A stretch of DNA of 64,000 bases. It comes from Halomonas sp. QHL1 (GTDB lineage: Bacteria > Pseudomonadota > Gammaproteobacteria > Pseudomonadales > Halomonadaceae). Of the stretch, positions 27,677 to 36,133 are shown piece after piece (position 1 is the first letter of the stretch; every line of letters starts with the position of its first letter). The notes beneath the pieces are model-generated. The model ran no database searches and was not told where the DNA came from. It saw nothing but the letters and a program-made list of their open reading frames with translations. The DNA is taken from contig NZ_MINL01000001.1 in assembly GCF_001882345.1 (NCBI RefSeq), forward strand, positions 2,711,357 through 2,775,356, given 5' to 3'. The translations under genes and the position numbers were made by a program.

Positions 27677-29038
27677 TTAACCCGCCAACTGCGCCAGCGC
27701 CTGTTCAAGCGATGCCTGTTGGCGCTGGGTATACAGCGCGATTTCATCGATTACAGCACTCCCTAACGCCTGCTCAAACTCTTGCTGGCTTGCGCTGCTG
27801 GCGTAGTGGTCGTGACTGCTTCCACCCAGGTTGGATTGAAAAATACCAGCCGCACTCACGGGTAAGAAATCTTCATAAATCATGGGGGTAACGCTAAGAG
27901 CGCCTTGATCAATCAAGCTATCCACCTGCTCAACCGAGATCGGCCCTTGCACAGATACACCTTGAACCGCTTGATAGTGGAAAAATGCTAACCCTTCACG
28001 GCGCAGGTCTTCATAAGCATCGGGAAAGTCTTTAAATACTGCTGATAAATGCGCTTGATGGGCGTCGTTATTCGCTACTTGGGGTGCACTTTCCTTGGCA
28101 ACTGCTAGCAGGCGGTCATATAGCTCGCGCCCTTTGCGCGTTAAGGCGATGCCGCGCTGTTCGATTTCGCCAAAGCGAGCGGTGTGTTTACCCTCTGCCG
28201 CATCCGCGAAGGCGATCGTCTCCTCGAGAGCTTTAAAGCTGGTTTGGCGAAGAAGGATGGGACAGTCGCGACGTGGCGGGCCTTCAATAGTCGCTTTGGG
28301 GTCGATGCCAACGCTTGGCATGCGTCGCTGTACTTCATCAATATCCAGCGTTCGCGGCGTTAGGTGGTTAATGTGCGGGCCGCGGAAGCAGACAACATCA
28401 GCAATTAAACGGTGCTCATCGTGTAACCGCTCATAGGCAGCCAAATCGGCCGTGGCGTTATCGTGCCAGCGGAACGTTTCCAACGCTTCCTGCACAAACT
28501 GTTTGGCATCGTCGGTGCTTAGGCCGCCCTGCTGTTCAAAACGCCCGATAAGCGTTTTGACGTTGGCAGTGAAGATATCGCGGGCGCTTAAAATTTCACT
28601 CGCCTGCTCTCTTAGCTCGGCCTTTTCAATCAGTTCAAGCCGCAGTAGCGAGGTAAATACGCGAAAAGGGTTTCGCTTCAGCGCGCTATCAGCGACCGGT
28701 CTAAACGCAGTGGAGTGTACCGGCACGCCTGCGGTAGATAAGTCGTAGTAGCCCACCGGCTCCATCCCCATGACCGCGAACATCCGCCGCAGCATGGCAA
28801 GCTCGTCAGGACTGCCCGCACGAATAGCGCCGTGGCGTTCAACGTTGATACGCGCCAGCTCATCGCCATTTTGCAATTCACTTTTTAGCTCTGGGTTAGC
28901 GGCTAGCACCTCCTGATTAACCGCCTCAACCAGCGACAGCAAGGTGCCGTATTGCGGCACCTCCTGCTGATACATTGCCGACATTGCGCGGGAAAACTGG
29001 TCGCGGATTTCATCACTGCTAACGTAAGCTGAACACAT
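27677..29038 (-). CDS. 2-oxoadipate dioxygenase/decarboxylase (HglS/YdcJ, DUF1338)
   Basis: Fe(II) enzyme of the VOC-like DUF1338 family that converts 2-oxoadipate to D-2-hydroxyglutarate in D-lysine catabolism. The 453 residues match the family length. Likely metal-site segments are INVERHGAIR (H69) and CFRGPHINHLTPRTLDI, with TARFGEIEQRGIALT following. GYYDLSTAGVPVHSTAFRP is also conserved. A start at 29038 is supported by AGGA seven bases upstream. It lies 58 bases downstream of the convergently placed aroQ start, in the same direction, but without clear operon signals. Confidence 0.85.
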   Translation of the reverse strand: MCSAYVSSDEIRDQFSRAMSAMYQQEVPQYGTLLSLVEAVNQEVLAANPELKSELQNGDELARINVERHGAIRAGSPDELAMLRRMFAVMGMEPVGYYDLSTAGVPVHSTAFRPVADSALKRNPFRVFTSLLRLELIEKAELREQASEILSARDIFTANVKTLIGRFEQQGGLSTDDAKQFVQEALETFRWHDNATADLAAYERLHDEHRLIADVVCFRGPHINHLTPRTLDIDEVQRRMPSVGIDPKATIEGPPRRDCPILLRQTSFKALEETIAFADAAEGKHTARFGEIEQRGIALTRKGRELYDRLLAVAKESAPQVANNDAHQAHLSAVFKDFPDAYEDLRREGLAFFHYQAVQGVSVQGPISVEQVDSLIDQGALSVTPMIYEDFLPVSAAGIFQSNLGGSSHDHYASSASQQEFEQALGSAVIDEIALYTQRQQASLEQALAQLAG

Positions 29039-29252
29039 GGCGCTATCCTGTTCGTAAAAGGCTATACCTGCCCAACTAGGGCTTTACCCACCATAGTAGC
29101 GCTATCGGCGTCTTAACAATTTCACATTTTCCGCACCTTGCTATACATAAAAGCCATGCAAAGCCCATATAAAAGCCGCCATGCACGCTTAACGGGCTGG
29201 GCTCTTAACCTGTTACATTAGCGCTTGATCTTGTTGACGTAGGTTGGCCCCC

Positions 29253-30107
29253 ATGACGCTTCCTCTTTATCTAGGTTTGCCTATGTGGGCCAATCAAGAC
29301 TGGCTTGGCAACCTTTATCCACGCCATGCCAAAACCGAGCTGTTAAGCGATTATGCCGCGGTGTTTTCCAGCGTTGAGGGTAACACTACCTTTTATAGCG
29401 GCACCCCAAAGCCGGAAACCATTGCTGCCTGGGCGCGCCAGGCACCTCCCCACTTTCGCTTTTGTTTTAAACTACCTGCTAGCGTGACTCACGACCAACG
29501 GCTAACGCGGTTAGAAGATGCATGGGCATTTTTAGCGGCCCTTGAACCGCTTCACGATCGCCTTGGACCCATCATGGTGCAACTACCCCGGGATTTTGGT
29601 CCACAAGAGCTTCCCCAGCTTGAAGCGCTGCTCGCCGCATGGCCTGGTCATTTACCTTGTGCGGTCGAGGTACGCCACCCAGCGTTTTTCCACAAAGGCG
29701 CCGCCGAGACGGCCCTTAACCGCCTGTTGATAACTTATTCGGCCAACCGCGTAATGCTAGACGTGCGCCCGCTCTTCTCAACCCCGGCAAATGACCATTT
29801 GGGCCTCGCCCACGCCCAGCAAGAAAAGCCGAAACTCCCGCTACACGTGCTTTCCACGGCAAATTTTCCTGTCATTCGTTTCATTGGCCATATTGACAAA
29901 ACAATTAATAGCGGCTACTTCACCGCTTGGATAGCTCGTCTAAAGCTGTGGATAAATCAGGGGAAAACCCCTTTCTTATTTGTGCATACTGCGGATAACC
30001 GTGAGTCTCCCCACATGGCTCGTTTACTCTATAACGCGCTAGGAGAAGTAACGCCATTACCCCCGCTTGGGCCCTTCGCGGGTGAAAAGCAAAGCCAACT
30101 GTTTTAA
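29253..30107 (+). CDS. DUF72 (YecE-like) family protein
   Basis: A TIM-barrel-like DUF72 protein of 284 residues; biochemical role unknown. Recognisable segments are VFSSVEGNTTFYSGTPKPET, FRFCFKLPASVTHD, GPIMVQLPRDFGP, CAVEVRHPAFF and FLFVHTADNRESPHMARLL. The start is the ATG at 29253 after an AGG site; a TTG three codons earlier is in frame. It is a single-gene unit, with a short intergenic gap full of repeats before the next gene. Confidence 0.82.
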   Translation: MTLPLYLGLPMWANQDWLGNLYPRHAKTELLSDYAAVFSSVEGNTTFYSGTPKPETIAAWARQAPPHFRFCFKLPASVTHDQRLTRLEDAWAFLAALEPLHDRLGPIMVQLPRDFGPQELPQLEALLAAWPGHLPCAVEVRHPAFFHKGAAETALNRLLITYSANRVMLDVRPLFSTPANDHLGLAHAQQEKPKLPLHVLSTANFPVIRFIGHIDKTINSGYFTAWIARLKLWINQGKTPFLFVHTADNRESPHMARLLYNALGEVTPLPPLGPFAGEKQSQLF

Positions 30108-30142
30108 CCCATCTTTTTAGGCCAGCTAACTGGCATGCTTCC

Positions 30143-30192
30143 TTTCGATCAGATAAATTGCGCTTACTTTCGATCAGATAAATTGCGCTTAC
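30143..30192. repeat. exact 25-bp tandem duplication
   Basis: The unit at 30143-30167 (begins TTTCGATCAG, ends TTGCGCTTAC) is repeated without a mismatch at 30168-30192, and its first five bases recur at 30193. It is intergenic, between the DUF72 gene and the NSS transporter. It looks like a recent slippage duplication and may alter promoter spacing for the transporter. Confidence 0.9.
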
Positions 30193-30232
30193 TTTCGGAA
30201 AAGTACGCTGGCAATGACTCATTTTTCCGAAA
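30193..30232. repeat. inverted repeat upstream of NSS transporter
   Basis: TTTCGGAAAA at 30193-30202 is matched by TTTTCCGAAA at 30223-30232, a perfect 10-base inverted repeat with a 20-base spacer. It could be a paired operator or a weak hairpin. It directly follows the tandem duplication and lies 56-95 bases before the transporter start. Confidence 0.6.
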
Positions 30233-30287
30233 ACTAGCGTGCACAGCACGCAGTAACTTACACAACAATCGACTTAATGGGTGATGT

Positions 30288-31631
30288 ATGGCGAAGCTTG
30301 CACATGCACAGTGGTCATCGCGAATGACCTTTGTGCTGGCCGCCGCTGGTTCAGCGGTGGGTCTTGGGAATATCTGGAAATTTCCATATATGGTGGGTGA
30401 AAGTGGCGGCGCTGCTTTCGTATTTGTGTATTTGCTCTGTATCGCACTGATTGGCTTGCCCATTCTCGTCTCAGAGTGGCTGTTGGGGCGGCGCGGCCAG
30501 AAGAACCCCGCCAGCACTATGTCAGAGCTGGCGCGCACGGCGAAAAAGCCCAAAGCCTGGGCCATTGTGGGCATCAGCGGCATTGTCGGGGCCTTCTTGA
30601 TTTTGTCGTTTTACAGTGTGATTGGCGGCTGGTCGCTCTACTACACCGTCAACTCGGTGAGTGGTGCTTTCACCGGCCAAGATGCCGATGGGATTGGCGC
30701 GCTATTTAATGGCATGTTGAGTAACCCTGGGTTGCTGCTGCTGGGTCACTCGGTGTTTATGCTGCTGGTCATTGGCATTGTTGCCCGTGGCGTTACCAAA
30801 GGGCTTGAAGGTGCAGTACGCATTCTAATGCCAGTACTCGCGCTGCTGCTGGTGGTGCTGATCGGTTACGGAATGACGACCGGCCACTTTGGTGAGGCGT
30901 TGACGTATATGTTCAACCCTGACTGGAGCAAGCTCACGGCAGAAACCGTGCTAGCCGCTCTGGGCCACGCCTTCTTCACCCTCTCGCTGGGTATGGGCAT
31001 CATGATGGCTTACGGCTCTTACCTGGGCAAAGACATCGATCTGCTTCAAACCGCCCGCACGGTCATCATCATGGATACCGTCATCGCTTTAGGCGCTGGT
31101 TTAGCCATCTTCCCGATCGTGTTTGCTAATAATCTGGATGTCGCTTCGGGCCCAGGGCTGATTTTCGTCACCCTGCCGCTGGCCTTTGGCAATATTGATG
31201 GTGGTTTACTTTTAGGTTTGATGTTCTTTTTGCTGCTGACGTTTGCGGCATTAACGTCGGCCATTTCACTGCTCGAGCCCGTGGTGGAGTTCATTGAAGA
31301 ACGCACGCCGCTAAGCCGTGTTACCGCAACTATTGTGGCTGGTGTGGGAGCTTGGCTACTGGGTATTGCGGCACTGCTGTCGTTCAACGTGTGGAGCGAA
31401 CCGGTGCTGTTTGGACTGGGTGTGTTTGACCTGCTGGATACACTGACCAGCAAAATCATGCTGCCGCTAACGGGGCTGGGTGCGATTCTATTCACCGCAT
31501 GGTGCCTGGAGCGCAACAGCGTGGAGGACGAGCTGGGTCTTTCCGCGACCGGCAAGAGCGTATGGAACATCATCGCGCGCTATTTAGCGCCCGCTGGCGT
31601 TATTGCTGTGTTCGTGACAGGGCTTATTTAA
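30288..31631 (+). CDS. sodium-dependent symporter, NSS/SNF family
   Basis: A Na+-coupled transporter for amino acids or related amines, 447 residues. The N-terminus AGSAVGLGNIWKFPYMVGES holds the family signature and unwound first helix with Na+ and substrate contacts. There are 11-12 hydrophobic segments in the LeuT-like inverted-repeat layout, including ALGHAFFTLSLGMGIMMAYG and LTFAALTSAISLLEPVVEF. The substrate is not readable. It stands alone, with short duplications on both sides. Confidence 0.9.
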   Translation: MAKLAHAQWSSRMTFVLAAAGSAVGLGNIWKFPYMVGESGGAAFVFVYLLCIALIGLPILVSEWLLGRRGQKNPASTMSELARTAKKPKAWAIVGISGIVGAFLILSFYSVIGGWSLYYTVNSVSGAFTGQDADGIGALFNGMLSNPGLLLLGHSVFMLLVIGIVARGVTKGLEGAVRILMPVLALLLVVLIGYGMTTGHFGEALTYMFNPDWSKLTAETVLAALGHAFFTLSLGMGIMMAYGSYLGKDIDLLQTARTVIIMDTVIALGAGLAIFPIVFANNLDVASGPGLIFVTLPLAFGNIDGGLLLGLMFFLLLTFAALTSAISLLEPVVEFIEERTPLSRVTATIVAGVGAWLLGIAALLSFNVWSEPVLFGLGVFDLLDTLTSKIMLPLTGLGAILFTAWCLERNSVEDELGLSATGKSVWNIIARYLAPAGVIAVFVTGLI

Positions 31632-31647
31632 GATAAGTCGTCACTAC

Positions 31648-31677
31648 CCTGCTGTTTGCTAGCCTGCTGTTTACTAG
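31648..31677. repeat. 15-bp tandem duplication after NSS transporter
   Basis: CCTGCTGTTTGCTAG at 31648-31662 is followed immediately by CCTGCTGTTTACTAG, 14 of 15 bases identical. It occupies the gap between the transporter stop and the convergent small gene, and shows no terminator hairpin. Confidence 0.8.
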
Positions 31678-31679
31678 AC

Positions 31680-31895
31680 TCAGTGTAATTCGCTCTCTTG
31701 CCGCTCTTCATCGGGCAAGGGGGCGATATCCCGCGATAATTTTTGGAACTCCCTGTGCAGCTCAATGCCACGGCGCGCTCTTAAGCTACGCTGGGCAGCG
31801 CTACGCTGGCGCTGAGCATGTTCATCCACTTGTAAACTCATAAAAATGTCGAGCAATTCGCTTTTAACCGAGGTGATTCGTTCGACGTTTCTCAT
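31680..31895 (-). CDS. small conserved-looking hypothetical protein
   Basis: A 71-residue, highly charged, probably helical protein: MRNVERITSVKSELLDIFMS, then QRQRSAAQRSLRARRGIELH and an acidic tail. A strong GGAGGA lies nine bases before the ATG, which argues that it is translated. No domain recognised. It is convergent with the NSS transporter; its upstream gap is shared with hexR. Confidence 0.5.
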   Translation of the reverse strand: MRNVERITSVKSELLDIFMSLQVDEHAQRQRSAAQRSLRARRGIELHREFQKLSRDIAPLPDEERQESELH

Positions 31896-32221
31896 AATCG
31901 ACGTTCCTCCAGATGAATATGCCTTCGTCCACCTGCATCCGTGACGACTGTTATGATGCAGTGCGGCACTTCAATTATTACTATAACCTACTTGACAAAA
32001 TGATGACGGATCTTAAAAAACTCACTAACGACCTTTAAACGCTGAAGAAACACGGCCCGATAGTTAGTGGCCCTATCCACTCATTGAGGCATACTGTGAG
32101 AATCAGCATTGAATTAACGCAAAGCATAACAATGAACAGACAGACGGAAACGATCGTTTCAAACGACCGTATATTGGCGTACTGTTGAATACCTGTTGGT
32201 TGAGCACCCAAGGAGCTGAAC
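31896..32221. promoter_or_regulatory. divergent promoter region with a 14-bp palindrome before hexR
   Basis: About 325 bases between two divergent starts. The main feature is GAAACGATCGTTTC at 32147-32160, a perfect 14-base palindrome 62 bases before hexR. Its half-site GAAACG is of the kind used by LacI/GalR-type regulators. I do not find the TGTARTN-type HexR consensus. AAGGAG precedes the hexR GTG. Confidence 0.55.
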
Positions 32222-33076
32222 GTGAGTCGCGCCCTGTTCGATGAAATGAGACGCCGCATGGAGCACTTTCGACGCTCCGAGCAAAAAGTGGCGCGGTTTG
32301 TACTGCGCAACCCCGAAGAGGTCATCCACATGCGTATTGTGGATCTGGCCACCGAAGCCACCGTTAGCGAACCCACCGTGGTGCGCTTTTGCCGTGCGCT
32401 GGGTTGCAACGGCTTTCAGGACTTCAAGCTACAGCTAGCGCAAATGCTGGCCAGCGGCAGCCAGTTTGCCCAGTTCTCCATGAACGATAGCGACTCGGTC
32501 GCTGAGTTTTCCCACAGCATCTTCGACTCGACCGTGGGTACGCTACTATCTGTGCGTGACCGGCTAGATAACGAGGCCCTGGGCCGTGCGGTGAACGCAC
32601 TGGCAATGGCCAACCGGGTCGAGTTCTATGGCTTTGGGGCTTCCGGTGCCGTGGCCTTTGATGCCCAGCACAAGTTTTTCCGCCTACAAATCTCCACTTC
32701 TGCCTACGCCGACCCGCATATGCAGAATATGTCGGCAGTGACCTTGAATGATGGCGACGTGGTGGTGGCCATTTCGCAAACTGGCCGTACCAAAGCGCTG
32801 GTCGCCAGCGTGCGTTTGGCTCGTGAAGCGGGCGCGACGGTCATTGGCCTCTGCCCAAGCGGCTCGCCGCTCGCCGAAGAAGTCAGTCTGCCGCTCTATA
32901 TCGATGTCCACGAAGACACCGAAATCTACACCCCGCTTAGTTCGCGCATTGCCCATCTGGTGCTGATTGACGTACTTGCCGTGGGCGTGGCCAAAACCCG
33001 TGGCCCGAAACTCGCCGAACAGCTCAAAGCGGTTAAAAAGAGCCTTAATACACTGCGTTTTCCTGAAGAGTCTTAG
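32222..33076 (+). CDS. hexR: HexR-like RpiR-family regulator of central carbon metabolism
   Basis: A 284-residue MurR/RpiR protein. The N-terminal helix-turn-helix (about 1-77) includes ATEATVSEPTVVRFCRALGC, and a C-terminal SIS sugar-phosphate domain (about 125-255) contains YGFGASGAVAFDAQHKF and VVVAISQTGRTKALVASVRL. HexR senses the Entner-Doudoroff intermediate KDPG and represses zwf, edd and related genes. None of those is adjacent here. The start is GTG with AAGGAG upstream. Confidence 0.88.
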   Translation: MSRALFDEMRRRMEHFRRSEQKVARFVLRNPEEVIHMRIVDLATEATVSEPTVVRFCRALGCNGFQDFKLQLAQMLASGSQFAQFSMNDSDSVAEFSHSIFDSTVGTLLSVRDRLDNEALGRAVNALAMANRVEFYGFGASGAVAFDAQHKFFRLQISTSAYADPHMQNMSAVTLNDGDVVVAISQTGRTKALVASVRLAREAGATVIGLCPSGSPLAEEVSLPLYIDVHEDTEIYTPLSSRIAHLVLIDVLAVGVAKTRGPKLAEQLKAVKKSLNTLRFPEES

Positions 33077-33107
33077 TTTTTGTCTACACGTTCTGAATAA
33101 CCGAGTG

Positions 33108-33200
33108 CGAGGGCAGGTTTCCGCGAGGGCGCTGTAGACCCATCCATGGGCGCTACTTTTGACATCCCTGTCAAAAGACCCTCGCTTCAACCTGCCCTCG
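33108..33200. repeat. nested multi-hairpin intergenic element
   Basis: The outer arms CGAGGGCAGGTT (33108-33119) and AACCTGCCCTCG (33189-33200) pair perfectly over 12 bp. Inside, GCGAGGG (33123) pairs with CCCTCGC (33179). Inside that are two side-by-side hairpins: GTAG-A-CCCAT/ATGGG-CG-CTAC (33134-33156) and TTTTGACA-TCCC-TGTCAAAA (33157-33176). Together they make a three-way-junction cruciform of about 93 bases between hexR and uvrD. It resembles mobile intergenic palindromic units; no second copy is in this window. Confidence 0.7.
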
Positions 33201-33233
33201 ACGCAGAGGCGGGAAGATTGCCACACCTGTATA

Positions 33234-33255
33234 CACAGCCAGTTCGCTGGCTGTG
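33234..33255 (+). other. 9-bp hairpin with TTCG tetraloop upstream of uvrD
   Basis: CACAGCCAG-TTCG-CTGGCTGTG is a perfect stem with the very stable UUCG loop. It ends 40 bases before the uvrD ATG and is followed by CTATTTTTTG after 15 bases. It may be a terminator for readthrough from hexR or part of the uvrD leader. Confidence 0.6.
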
Positions 33256-33295
33256 CTAGACTAGCCGCCTATTTTTTGATCCGGCAGCGGCTACT

Positions 33296-35494
33296 ATGGA
33301 CGACGTCACGGCGATTCTCGATCAGCTCAACTCCGCCCAGCGCGAAGCAGTGAGCGCCCCCCAAGGTAATCTATTGGTGCTCGCAGGCGCAGGCTCAGGC
33401 AAAACCCGTGTGCTGGTTCATCGCATCGCCTGGCTGATGCAGGCCGAAGGGCTTTCACCCTACGCCCTGCTGGCGGTTACCTTTACCAATAAAGCCGCCA
33501 AAGAAATGCGTACCCGCCTTGAGGCGCTGTTGAGCATCTCGATGCGCCATGTGTGGGTGGGCACCTTTCACTCCATCGCCCACCGCCTGCTGCGCACCCA
33601 CTGGCAGGACGCCCGGCTGCCGCAACACTTCCAGATTATCGATTCTGACGATCAGTTACGCCTAGTCAAACGGCTGCTGAAAGATTACTCCATCGACGAC
33701 GAACGCTATCCGCCCCGCCAGGTGCAACACTTTATCTCCGGCTGCAAAGAGGAGGGGCTACGCCCGCACCAGGTGAATGTCGATGGCGATGCCTACATGG
33801 GCCAGATGGTCGAGCTCTACGAGCGCTACCAACTTACCTGCGAGCGCGGCGGCTTGGTCGATTTCGGTGAACTGCTGCTGAGAAGCCTGGAGCTACTGCG
33901 CGATAACCCGGCACTGTTAAACCACTACCAGGAGCGCTTTGGTCACGTACTGGTAGATGAGTTTCAAGATACCAATACCCTGCAATACGCCTGGCTAAAA
34001 CTGCTCACCGGTATGAAAACGCCGATGACCGCCGTCGGTGATGATGACCAATCAATCTACGGCTGGCGCGGCGCCAAAGTGGAGAATATCAGCCGCTTTG
34101 AGCAGGAGTTCCCACAAACTCACACCGTAAGGCTCGAGCAAAACTATCGCTCCACCAGCGCGATTCTTGAAGCTGCCAATACGCTGATCAGCCACAACAG
34201 CGAGCGGATGGGTAAAAACCTGTGGACCGACGGCATCGAAGGCGAGCCGATCTCGATCTACGCCGGGTTTAACGACTTGGAAGAAGCGCGCTATATCGTC
34301 GACACCATCAAAGAGAAGGTCGACGAAGGCTTTAACCGCCGCGACATTGCCATTCTCTACCGCTCAAACGCCCAGTCGCGGCTCATGGAAGAGACGCTGA
34401 TTCGCCAAGGAATGCCCTACCGTATTTACGGCGGTCACCGCTTCTACGAGCGCTTGGAAATCAAAAATGCCCTGGCCTATTTGCGCCTGATGCTCAACCG
34501 CGATGACGACGCCTCGCTGGAGCGAGTGATCAACGTACCCACCCGCGGTATCGGCACACGTACGGTGGAGATTGTCCGCCTGCGCGCCCGTGAACAAGGT
34601 ATTCAGCTGTGGCAGGCGCTCCACGATGCGATTAATGACGGCACCTTGAAAGGCCGCGCGGCCAATGCCGTGCAAACCTTCGCCAACCTGATCGAGCAGC
34701 TCGATAACGATGCTTCCGGCATGGCGCTGCACGAAATTATCGATCACGTCACGGTTCACACCGGTTTGATAGAGCATCACAAAAGCGAACGCGGCGAGAA
34801 AGGCCAGGCGCGGGTCGAGAACCTCGAAGAGCTGGTCAACGCTGCCCGCGCCTTTACCCAAGGCGATGTCTTTGAAGCCCCCGAAGCGGGCGAAGGCATG
34901 GCCGCACTGGAAGCGTTTCTCTCAGAAGCCGCGCTTAACGCAGGCGACCACGAAGCCGAAGAGTTTGAAGACAGCGTACAGCTAATGACGCTGCACTCCG
35001 CCAAAGGCCTGGAGTTTCCCGTGGTATTTATTGCCGGTGTCGAGGAGGGTCTGTTTCCGCACAAGATGTCCCTGGAGGAACCGGGTAGGCTCGAAGAGGA
35101 GCGTCGGCTCTGTTACGTCGGTGTCACCCGCGCCATGCAGAAGCTCTACCTGACCCACGCCGAAACCCGCCGCCTGCACGGCAAAGAGGTGTTCCCACGC
35201 CCGTCGCGTTTTTTGCGCGAGCTGCCGCCGCACTTGCTCGAAGAAGTGCGCCTGCGTGGGCATATTTCACGCCCGGTCACCGCATCACGCACCTCCTTTG
35301 CCCAACAAAGCGTCGAGAGCAGCGGTGATATACCCGCCTTACATGTCGGCCAGGGGGTTGAGCACCCGGTATTTGGCGAAGGGATTATTCTTAACGCGGA
35401 AGGCGAAGGTGCCCGCGCCCGGGTACAGGTCAGCTTTGAAGGCGAAGGGGTGAAATGGCTAGTGCTCGGTTTTGCTAAGCTGACACCGCTCTAG
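33296..35494 (+). CDS. uvrD: DNA helicase II
   Basis: Superfamily 1 3'-5' helicase for mismatch and excision repair, 732 residues. Motifs: Walker A GAGSGKT at 31-37, TFTNKAAKEMR, VDEFQDTN (motif II), GDDDQSIYGWRGA (III), LEQNYRSTS (IV), LMTLHSAKGLEFPVVF (V) and VGVTRAMQK (VI). The C-terminal Tudor-like tail ends GEGVKWLVLGFAKL, which distinguishes UvrD from Rep. The start MDDVTAILDQLNSAQREAV aligns with UvrD. Confidence 0.96.
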   Translation: MDDVTAILDQLNSAQREAVSAPQGNLLVLAGAGSGKTRVLVHRIAWLMQAEGLSPYALLAVTFTNKAAKEMRTRLEALLSISMRHVWVGTFHSIAHRLLRTHWQDARLPQHFQIIDSDDQLRLVKRLLKDYSIDDERYPPRQVQHFISGCKEEGLRPHQVNVDGDAYMGQMVELYERYQLTCERGGLVDFGELLLRSLELLRDNPALLNHYQERFGHVLVDEFQDTNTLQYAWLKLLTGMKTPMTAVGDDDQSIYGWRGAKVENISRFEQEFPQTHTVRLEQNYRSTSAILEAANTLISHNSERMGKNLWTDGIEGEPISIYAGFNDLEEARYIVDTIKEKVDEGFNRRDIAILYRSNAQSRLMEETLIRQGMPYRIYGGHRFYERLEIKNALAYLRLMLNRDDDASLERVINVPTRGIGTRTVEIVRLRAREQGIQLWQALHDAINDGTLKGRAANAVQTFANLIEQLDNDASGMALHEIIDHVTVHTGLIEHHKSERGEKGQARVENLEELVNAARAFTQGDVFEAPEAGEGMAALEAFLSEAALNAGDHEAEEFEDSVQLMTLHSAKGLEFPVVFIAGVEEGLFPHKMSLEEPGRLEEERRLCYVGVTRAMQKLYLTHAETRRLHGKEVFPRPSRFLRELPPHLLEEVRLRGHISRPVTASRTSFAQQSVESSGDIPALHVGQGVEHPVFGEGIILNAEGEGARARVQVSFEGEGVKWLVLGFAKLTPL

Positions 35495-35549
35495 CGATCG
35501 GTTCGCTCACGTCCCATTGCAAGCGCCCAGGCGCCGTATAGAGGTCACT

Positions 35550-36029
35550 ATGAAACAACGCTTAAAACGCCTATTTCCAGAAGTGTCTAACGGTTGGCAG
35601 GCGCTCAGCGGCTACCAGCGTTTTGAACGCTTGATTTCGATGGTACTGACCCTCGCCATCGGCGGCGCTGTGCTGGTCGCCATGTATTATCTGGTCATTC
35701 ATGTGGTGCAGCTGCTGTTTATTCAAAGCCGCGACCCCTTTGACTACCGCGTGTTTCAAGCATTGTTCGACATGATTCTTACCGTCTTGATTGCCATGGA
35801 GTTCAACAACTCCATCATCCGCACAATGACCAGTGGTAAAGGCTTCATTCACGTTGAGATTGTGGTGCTAATTGCCATTATGGCGCTGGTGCGTAAGTTT
35901 ATGGTGCTAGATATGGAAGTCATCGACCCCTGGCAAATTGGCGCACTTTCGCTTGCGGTCTTGGCGTTAGGCGGCTGCTATTGGCTGGTACGCCATGGCA
36001 ACAGCATGAAAGACGCCTCGGATGATTAA
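35550..36029 (+). CDS. PsiE-like phosphate-starvation membrane protein
   Basis: A 159-residue integral membrane protein with about four hydrophobic segments (about 30-55, 70-90, 103-120, 128-147) and the PsiE-family stretch MILTVLIAMEFNNSII and VEIVVLIAIMALVRKFMVLD. PsiE is phosphate- and cAMP-controlled in E. coli; function unknown. The ATG at 35550 with GAGG upstream is preferred to one 11 codons earlier. The pst/pho genes follow about 2 kb downstream, but I see no Pho box here. Confidence 0.78.
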   Translation: MKQRLKRLFPEVSNGWQALSGYQRFERLISMVLTLAIGGAVLVAMYYLVIHVVQLLFIQSRDPFDYRVFQALFDMILTVLIAMEFNNSIIRTMTSGKGFIHVEIVVLIAIMALVRKFMVLDMEVIDPWQIGALSLAVLALGGCYWLVRHGNSMKDASDD

Positions 36030-36133
36030 TCAGGCTTGCGGGTTAAATTCGCTATACAGCATACTAATAAGCGGACACCGCGCGCTTAGCGCCCTACAAC
36101 AACAGTATGATTATCTTTGGAGTTTTGCTCACC

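Noticed and set aside
30121-30134. GCCAG-CTAA-CTGGC hairpin after the DUF72 gene as a terminator
   Set aside because: Only five base pairs and no T tract follows; too weak to call.
31046-31573. Minus-strand open frame of 175 codons inside the NSS symporter
   Set aside because: Serine-rich antisense product of a transmembrane gene, a common artefact.
34364-34861. Minus-strand open frame of 165 codons inside uvrD
   Set aside because: Lies entirely within the helicase core motifs; no ribosome site.
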